Below, piece after piece: positions 59,311-64,000 of a stretch of DNA of 64,000 nucleotides. The position numbers and the translations under genes were made by a program. The DNA comes from UBA6814 sp040753075. GTDB lineage: Bacteria; Desulfobacterota; Desulfovibrionia; Desulfovibrionales; Desulfovibrionaceae. Location: assembly GCA_040753075.1 (NCBI GenBank), contig JBFMHA010000014.1:1-64000 (forward strand), given 5' to 3'. Position 1 is the first letter of the stretch. Every line of letters begins with the position of its first letter. A model generated the notes under the pieces. The model did not search any database and was not told the origin of the DNA. It saw nothing but the letters and a program-made list of their open reading frames with translations.

Positions 59311-60525
59311 ATGGACGGATCGCTCCCCGGGCTGCGCGAGGACCTGGACTTCATCCCCCTGGAGGCGGACGGCCGGCGGGTGGTGGCGGTGCGCGACCAC
59401 CTTGGCCTGGCCCCGCAGGACCGGGCCTTCCTGCTCGACGTGCTGCGCCTCTATGCCTCCCTGGGCGAGGCCGCCACCCTGGACGACCTGGCCGCGGCCC
59501 TGGGCCGGGCCACCGGCGACGGGAGCGTGGGCCTGGACGAAGCCCGGGACCTGGTGGCCGGGCTGGACGACTGCCGGCTCCTGGACTCCCCGGCCTTCCG
59601 CGCCGACCGGGCGGCCGCGATCGAGGCCTGGGACCGGGCTGCGGTGCGGCCCGCCATCCTGGCCGGACGCTCCTATCCGGCCGGGGAGGGCGAACTCGCC
59701 GCCTGGCTGGACACGGTGCTGGCCTGCGCCGGGGCCGCGGCCGGACCCGGGCCGGTGCGCGCCCTGGTGGCCCCGCACCTGGAGCCGGCCGCGGCGGCGC
59801 GGGTCTACGCCAACGCCTACGCCGCGCTGCGCGGCGCGGCCCCGCGCCGGGTGGTGGTGCTGGGGGTGGGGCACAGCCTCTACCCCGGGCTGGTGAGCCT
59901 CACGACCAAGGACTACGCCACCCCCCTGGGCCGCGTGTCCACGGACGCGGATGCGGTGCGGCGGCTGGCCGGGGCGGCCGGGAAGGCGGCCGCCGGGCAC
60001 GACCTGGACCACCGCGCCGAGCACTCGGTGGAGCTCCAGGTGGCCTTCCTGCAGCGGGTGCTGCCGGCGGGCTCCTTCGGGCTCGTGCCTGTGCTCCTGG
60101 GCGCGGCCGCGGCCCTGCCGGAACTCTCCCGGGCCGCGTTCCGCCGTGCGGCCGGTCCGTTCCTGGACGAACTGGCCGCGCTCCTGGCCGAGCCGGACGC
60201 CCTGGCCGTGGCCGGGGTGGACCTGTGCCACATCGGGCCCAAGTTCGGGCACGACCGCACGGCCCGGGACCTGGAGCGCGAGGCCCTGGCCCACGACGCC
60301 GCCCTGCTCGAGGCGGCCGCGGCCGGGGACGCCGACGGCTTCTGGGCCGAGGGCTCGCGGGTCGGGGACCGCTACCACGTGTGCGGGTTCCTGGCCCTGG
60401 CCGCCCTGCTGGAGGCCCTGCCCGGAGCCCGGGGCCGGGTCCTGGACCATCTCCTCTGGCACGAGGAGCCCACCCGCTCGGCCGTGAGTTGCGCGGGCCT
60501 GGCGTATCCAGCGGATCGCGGCTAG
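59311..60525 (+). CDS. Memo-family (AmmeMemoRadiSam protein B-like) protein with extra N-terminal domain
   Basis: 404 residues, AGGAGG upstream. Residues 1-~115 form an extra helical region (RVVAVRDHLGLAPQDRAFLL). The Memo domain (about 120-400) shows ALVAPHLEPAAAARVYANAY, VLGVGHSLYPG, AEHSVELQVAFLQRVL, VDLCHIGPKFG and SAVSCAGLAYP. Memo proteins are related to class III extradiol dioxygenases. Bacterial members usually come with an AMMECR1 protein and a radical-SAM enzyme; neither is in this window. Confidence 0.87.
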   Translation: MDGSLPGLREDLDFIPLEADGRRVVAVRDHLGLAPQDRAFLLDVLRLYASLGEAATLDDLAAALGRATGDGSVGLDEARDLVAGLDDCRLLDSPAFRADRAAAIEAWDRAAVRPAILAGRSYPAGEGELAAWLDTVLACAGAAAGPGPVRALVAPHLEPAAAARVYANAYAALRGAAPRRVVVLGVGHSLYPGLVSLTTKDYATPLGRVSTDADAVRRLAGAAGKAAAGHDLDHRAEHSVELQVAFLQRVLPAGSFGLVPVLLGAAAALPELSRAAFRRAAGPFLDELAALLAEPDALAVAGVDLCHIGPKFGHDRTARDLEREALAHDAALLEAAAAGDADGFWAEGSRVGDRYHVCGFLALAALLEALPGARGRVLDHLLWHEEPTRSAVSCAGLAYPADRG

Positions 60526-60552
60526 CGCGGCCCCGGACAAGGCGTCCTGCCC

Positions 60553-60598
60553 GGCGCCGCAGAGCCCCATCCCCGGCTTCCCTGGCGCCTTTTTTTTT
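60553..60598 (+). terminator. Terminator after the Memo-like gene
   Basis: The outer stem GGCGCC (60553-60558) pairs with GGCGCC (60584-60589); an inner AGCC/GGCT pairing is likely. Nine T residues follow (60590-60598). Confidence 0.8.
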
Positions 60599-60655
60599 AT
60601 TACCATCTGAAAAAATTCCCATCTTGTCTCCGCCGTGGGGAGCGAAGGGGGAGCC

Positions 60656-62539
60656 TTGACCGTCCGCTGCAGACTGGCGCTGCTGTTCGTCCTGACGTTG
60701 GCGGGATTCGCCTCCCTCTTCGCGGTGGAGGAGGCGGGCCGGCGCATTGTCGATCGCGCCGCGGGCCTCGCGGCCCTGGCTGCGGACGCCGGCGTCGAGC
60801 TTCTCCACATGCGGCGGCACGAGAAGAACTTCCTCCTGCGCCGCGACCGGCAGTACATCGAGGTGGTCGGGCAGCACCTCGCCGCAGCCCGGGAGCTCCT
60901 CGGCCGCATCGCCGCCGGGGACGAAAGCTCCTCCGGGCAGTGCGCCCGGGCCTCGGGATTCCTGGACGCCTACTGGGCCGATTTCCGGGAGCTGGCGTCC
61001 GCCTACATCATCCTTGGCCTGACCGACCAGTCCGGACGGCTGCAGGCCTTTGTAGAGCAGCACCTTTCCCTGGTGGAGGCGGTGCGGCGGCTGGGCGGCA
61101 AGGACCAGGACGTCGCCGTGCTGGATCTCGAGGCCAAGGAGAACTCGTACCTGCTGCAGGTGGAGCAGGAGGTCGCAGCCGCGGTGCTCGATGCGCTGCC
61201 CGCCCTGAAGGGACACAGCAAGCACACCCTGGTCCGGGGCCAGGGCGACACGGCCCAGGGCGTGGCTGCGGCCCTGGCCCGGCTGGAGCAGTCCGTGCTG
61301 CAGCACCCCGACCGGTCCGGGGCGCGGGAGTTGGCGCTGGCCCTGATCGCGGAGGCGAGCCGCTCCTTTGCCGGCATTGTCGGGGAGTTCGGTCGGCGCA
61401 AGGATCTGGAGGTGCGGCTGGTGGGCACAGTCCGGGACCTGGAGGCCGTGGTCGCCGAGATCCGGGACCAGCACCGTTTCCGGGCGGAGCGGATCACGGC
61501 CCGGGTTCGGGCGCTGCAGCTTGCCCTGCAAGTGGGCACGGTCCTGGCCGTGGCCCTGATGGCCCTGGGCATAGCCCGGTCCATTACCCGGCCGCTCAAG
61601 TCCCTCCAGCGCTATTCCGGGCAGGTGGCGGCGGGGGACCTGGACGCCCGGGCGGAGGGCCGGTTCAGGGGGGAGTTCGCCCTGCTGCACCAGGACATCA
61701 CCCGCATGGTGGAGACCCTGCGGAGCATGATCCAGGACCTTCGGGCCAAGGAGGAGGAGGCCCATGGCGAGGCCCTCCGGGCGAGCGCGGCCATGCGCCA
61801 GGCCGAGGCCGCCAGCCGCATGAAATCCTCGTTCCTGTCCCTGGTTTCGCATGAGTTGCGCACCCCGCTGACCTCGGTGCTCGGCTTTCTCAAGATGGCC
61901 CGGAAGCGGCTGCTCAGGAAGATCCTCCCGGCCCAGGACCCGTCCGGCATCCAGGAGGAGCTGGGCAAGCTGCAGGGCGACCTGGGCATATCCATCGCCG
62001 CGGCCGAGGACCTGGTTGGCATGGTGGAGCAGGTCATCGACCTGACCGAGATGGAGTCCGGGGCAGTGGAGTTGGACATGGGGCCCGTGTCCCTGGCCGA
62101 GGCCGCGGAGGCGGTCGGCCCGGCCCTGGCCCAGCGGGCCAGGGAAAAGGGCCTGGACTATGTCCAGGACATCCCCGCGGACCTGCCCCGGGTGCGGGGT
62201 TCGCGGGAGTGGCTGGGCCGCGCCCTGGAGGCCCTCCTGTGCAACGCGGTCAAGTTCACCGGGCAGGGGCGGGTGGAGTTCCGGGCGGAGAACCGCGGCG
62301 GCGAGGTGGTGGCCAGCGTGGCGGACACCGGGCCGGGCATCCCGCCGGAGATGCAGGCCGAACTCTTTCAGCCCTTTCGCCAGCGGGTCGACAACCTGAC
62401 CGACAAACCCAAGGGGCTGGGCCTGGGCCTGGCCATCTGCAAGTACGTGGTGGACGTCCATGGCGGCCGGGTATGGGTGGAGAGCGAGCCGGGCCGGGGG
62501 AGCGCATTCTTCATCGCCCTGCCCGCGCTGCCGGGCTGA
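60656..62539 (+). CDS. Membrane sensor histidine kinase with helical periplasmic domain
   Basis: 627 residues from the TTG at 60656, chosen for the AAGGGGGAG just upstream (a GTG at 60635 is possible). TM1 is about 5-24. The all-helical periplasmic domain (about 25-285) carries LLHMRRHEKNFLLRRDRQYI, a motif of HBM-type sensors. TM2 is about 290-310, then HAMP, HisKA (SLVSHELRTPLTSVLGFLKM, phospho-His) and an ATPase domain (NAVKFTG, VADTGPGIPPEM, GLGLGLAICKYVVDVHGG). It probably senses a small organic acid. No response-regulator gene is adjacent. Confidence 0.93.
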   Translation: MTVRCRLALLFVLTLAGFASLFAVEEAGRRIVDRAAGLAALAADAGVELLHMRRHEKNFLLRRDRQYIEVVGQHLAAARELLGRIAAGDESSSGQCARASGFLDAYWADFRELASAYIILGLTDQSGRLQAFVEQHLSLVEAVRRLGGKDQDVAVLDLEAKENSYLLQVEQEVAAAVLDALPALKGHSKHTLVRGQGDTAQGVAAALARLEQSVLQHPDRSGARELALALIAEASRSFAGIVGEFGRRKDLEVRLVGTVRDLEAVVAEIRDQHRFRAERITARVRALQLALQVGTVLAVALMALGIARSITRPLKSLQRYSGQVAAGDLDARAEGRFRGEFALLHQDITRMVETLRSMIQDLRAKEEEAHGEALRASAAMRQAEAASRMKSSFLSLVSHELRTPLTSVLGFLKMARKRLLRKILPAQDPSGIQEELGKLQGDLGISIAAAEDLVGMVEQVIDLTEMESGAVELDMGPVSLAEAAEAVGPALAQRAREKGLDYVQDIPADLPRVRGSREWLGRALEALLCNAVKFTGQGRVEFRAENRGGEVVASVADTGPGIPPEMQAELFQPFRQRVDNLTDKPKGLGLGLAICKYVVDVHGGRVWVESEPGRGSAFFIALPALPG

Positions 62540-62617
62540 GCCCCGGCGCCGTCCGTCCCGCGCCTGCGGGGAGCGCGCGCCGCGTCCGCGCAGCGACGCG
62601 ATCGGCCGATTCAGCCT

Positions 62618-62643
62618 AACGCCGCAACGTTGCGGCGTTTTTT
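62618..62643 (+). terminator. Terminator after the histidine kinase gene
   Basis: A perfect palindrome, AACGCCGCAA (62618-62627) and TTGCGGCGTT (62630-62639), runs into a T6 tract. Confidence 0.9.
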
Positions 62644-62680
62644 ATCCACAATCGCCGGAGGGCGTGGCGCGCCTGCGGCG

Positions 62681-62790
62681 CTACTGTCGCGTACACAAAG
62701 GGCCGTGAGGCATTGTGTGGGCAAGAAGTCTGCAATGCCGCCATGTTGAGCCGGCTTGGCGCATCGCGGAATTCGCGGGAGCGACACTAG
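62681..62790. repeat. ~110-bp intergenic repeat with inverted ends, copy 3
   Basis: 110 bp. Left tip CTACTGTCGCG; right tip on the minus strand CTAGTGTCGCTCCCGCGAA. Interior GCAATGCC..CATGTTGAG..CGCATCGC is shared with copies 1 and 2. The stop codon (TAG) of the minus-strand small gene at 62787-62972 lies in the right tip. Confidence 0.6.
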
Positions 62791-62972
62791 GCGTCCCGGC
62801 CGGGCTCCGGCTCCGCATCCGCGGAGGCGTACTCCCCGATCCCGGCCAGGTCCGGGTCTTCGCCCTCGGGGGCGTTCTTGCGCGCCAGCTTGCGCAGGCG
62901 CTTCTCCTCCTGCTTCTTCTTCTTGGCCTCTTCCACGGCCCGTCTGGCCTGTCTGTAATTCGGCTTGGCCAC
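62787..62972 (-). CDS. Small basic protein, unknown function
   Basis: 61 residues from the GTG at 62972, with GGGAGGAG directly upstream. The N-terminal half is a strongly basic helix (RQARRAVEEAKKKKQEEKRL); the C-terminal half is acidic (EGEDPDLAGIG...). No family was recognised. The good ribosome site and the charge pattern argue that it is real. Its stop codon is supplied by the repeat tip. Confidence 0.6.
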   Translation of the reverse strand: MAKPNYRQARRAVEEAKKKKQEEKRLRKLARKNAPEGEDPDLAGIGEYASADAEPEPGRDA

Positions 62973-63125
62973 CTCTCCTCCCGGGTTGGCGTGTGGGGGA
63001 CTTCGTTGTCCTTTCGGTTTCAGGCTACGTCAGGAGGGCGGCAAGGGGAAGAGAAAAAGGTGTCGTGAAAAACGCCGGACATTCAGGCGGAAGGCGGCGA
63101 CGTCTGTCCCGCAGCGGCGGCGAAA

Positions 63126-63153
63126 GGCCCGGCAGGAGGAAGCCTGCCGGGCC
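63126..63153 (-). terminator. Terminator of the RTX gene
   Basis: An 11-bp perfect stem, GGCCCGGCAGG (63126-63136) with CCTGCCGGGCC (63143-63153). On the minus strand it is followed by TTTCG. It lies about 60 bp after the RTX gene stop. Confidence 0.75.
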
Positions 63154-63215
63154 GTCGTTCGTTCAGGGCGCTGCCCGCTCTCCGGCGCGGGGATACGGAT
63201 GACCAGGCCTTCCCC

Positions 63216-64000
63216 TCACCCCACGAGCAGGTCGGTGTTGACCAGTTCGTCGGTGGTGGTCACGTAGGCCACGGTGGACACGCCTCCGGCCGAGGCGGTG
63301 CCGTTGGAGTCGTAGATCAGCACGTCGTTGGCCGAGTCCCAGATCATGGCCGGGGAGGACGTGGCCGGCGTGCCCGTGCCGGTGTAGTTGGCGATGTCGA
63401 AGAACTTGTCCGCGTCCACGATGCCGTCGTTGTCGGCGTCCAGGCCGTTGACCGAGGAGTCGAAGAGGAACCTGTCGCCCGCGGCGCGGCTGAAGGACAG
63501 GATGCGGTCCGCGTTGGCCGGGGTGGTCTCGAACTGGGACGAGGTGTAGAAGTACGTGTCCCCTCCGTCGCCGCCGTCCAGGCTGTCCGTGCCGCCTCCG
63601 CCGCTCAGGGTGTCGTTGCCGGCCATGCCCCAGATGGTGTCGTTGTTTGCGGAGCCCATGATGGAGTCGTTGAACTGGGTGCCGATGGCCCGGGTGAAGT
63701 TGCTCACCGTGTCGGTGTCGCCCCAGGGGTCGGTCATGGTCCCGGAGATGGAGCCGGCCACGCCCTGGTACCCGGCTCCGCTCCCGTCGCTGGTGAGGTC
63801 CGAGTAGTCCAGGACGCTGTTGCTGTTCATGATGCCGGCGTCCAACTGGTCGTCGCCCTGGCCGCCGATGATCCGGTCGAAGCCCGCGGAGGCGCTGGCT
63901 CCGTCGCCGCCGTGTATGACGTCGTTGCCGTCGCCGCCGTACAGAGTGTCATCCCCGAAGTCGCCGTAGATCTGGTCGTTGCCCGTACCGCCGTGGATCA
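63216..64000 (-). CDS. RTX calcium-binding repeat protein, C-terminal part (runs off the right edge)
   Basis: Only the last ~260 residues are in the window; the frame is open to position 64000. RTX nonapeptides (GGxGxDxx) are seen near the edge (GGTGNDQIYGDFGDDTLYGG, GGDGNDVIHGG, GGQGDDQLDAG) and again at NDTIWGMAGNDTLSGGGGTD. An EF-hand-like loop (LDADNDGIVDADKF) follows. The C-terminal ~110 residues (FETTPANADRILSFSRAAGD, then VSTVAYVTTTDELVNTDLLV) look like a type I secretion signal domain of the haemolysin-type repeat family. It is probably a secreted enzyme or adhesin. The secretion genes at 9324-15534 are candidate exporters. Confidence 0.9.
   Translation of the reverse strand, partial: IHGGTGNDQIYGDFGDDTLYGGDGNDVIHGGDGASASAGFDRIIGGQGDDQLDAGIMNSNSVLDYSDLTSDGSGAGYQGVAGSISGTMTDPWGDTDTVSNFTRAIGTQFNDSIMGSANNDTIWGMAGNDTLSGGGGTDSLDGGDGGDTYFYTSSQFETTPANADRILSFSRAAGDRFLFDSSVNGLDADNDGIVDADKFFDIANYTGTGTPATSSPAMIWDSANDVLIYDSNGTASAGGVSTVAYVTTTDELVNTDLLVG

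Noticed and set aside
1..64000. CRISPR array, tRNA, rRNA, transposase or prophage genes
   Set aside because: No regularly spaced repeats, no cloverleaf-like or rRNA-like stretch and no such protein family were seen on either strand.

Overview
The window is high-GC bacterial DNA (roughly 65-70% GC by eye). Genes are densely packed, often with 4-nt ATGA/GTGA overlaps, and are read from both strands. The gene set fits a motile, biofilm-forming Gram-negative anaerobe of the Desulfovibrionales type: RND efflux, TolC-dependent type I secretion, H-NOX- and CZB-chemoreceptors, a Memo-family protein, an amt-glnK-glnD cluster and several TRAP/ABC importers. The taxonomic placement is an inference from gene content. 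I saw no rRNA, tRNA, CRISPR array, transposase or prophage gene.

Layout. 40-5094: RND efflux operon with its TetR repressor and two tandem operators. 5165-6591: GNAT and Smr proteins. 6975-9211: a periplasmic binding protein fused to a dead cytidine-deaminase-like domain, overlapping glucokinase. 9324-16838: type I secretion (TolC protein, two tandem ABC transporters with unusual nucleotide-binding motifs, HlyD-type adaptor) plus an overlapping glycosyltransferase. 16939-20728, convergent: a complete siaABCD-type c-di-GMP signalling operon. 21075-23756: RRM protein, GGDEF-PilZ protein, putative glycosyltransferase. 23775-26203: polar amino acid ABC importer. 26367-31657: BMP-type nucleoside ABC importer and a xanthine/guanine phosphoribosyltransferase. 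31954-36319: amt, P-II and glnD. 36465-41521: two chemoreceptors and CheW, interrupted by a 100-N scaffold gap. 42265-45178: proVWX-type glycine betaine importer. 45233-48273: SGNH hydrolase and PAS-PAS-GGDEF-EAL protein. 48458-53367: gamma-glutamyltransferase and a TAXI-TRAP importer. 53488-58169: LhgO-type oxidase, small lipoprotein, TPR protein, SLC13-like and MFS transporters. 58209-60525: CULT-domain protein, DUF4177-like protein, Memo-like protein. 60656-62972: histidine kinase and a small basic protein. 63216-64000: C-terminal part of an RTX repeat protein running off the right edge.

How the genes work together. The secretion/glycosyltransferase operon, the Sia switch, two further GGDEF proteins and the RTX protein look like parts of a c-di-GMP-controlled surface-adhesion programme. 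The nucleoside importer plus phosphoribosyltransferase, amt-glnK-glnD and proVWX are self-contained uptake/regulation modules.

Most unusual: (1) the binding protein-deaminase-like fusion at 6975-8219, which lacks all zinc ligands and the catalytic Glu; (2) a family of ~110-bp intergenic repeats whose CTAG-type tips supply the stop codons of neighbouring genes; (3) tandem type I secretion ATPases without the H-loop His and with an altered signature; (4) a bacterial CULT domain with the thalidomide-type tri-Trp pocket; (5) an H-NOX chemoreceptor whose end is duplicated by exactly 127 bp across the N gap, almost certainly an assembly artefact.
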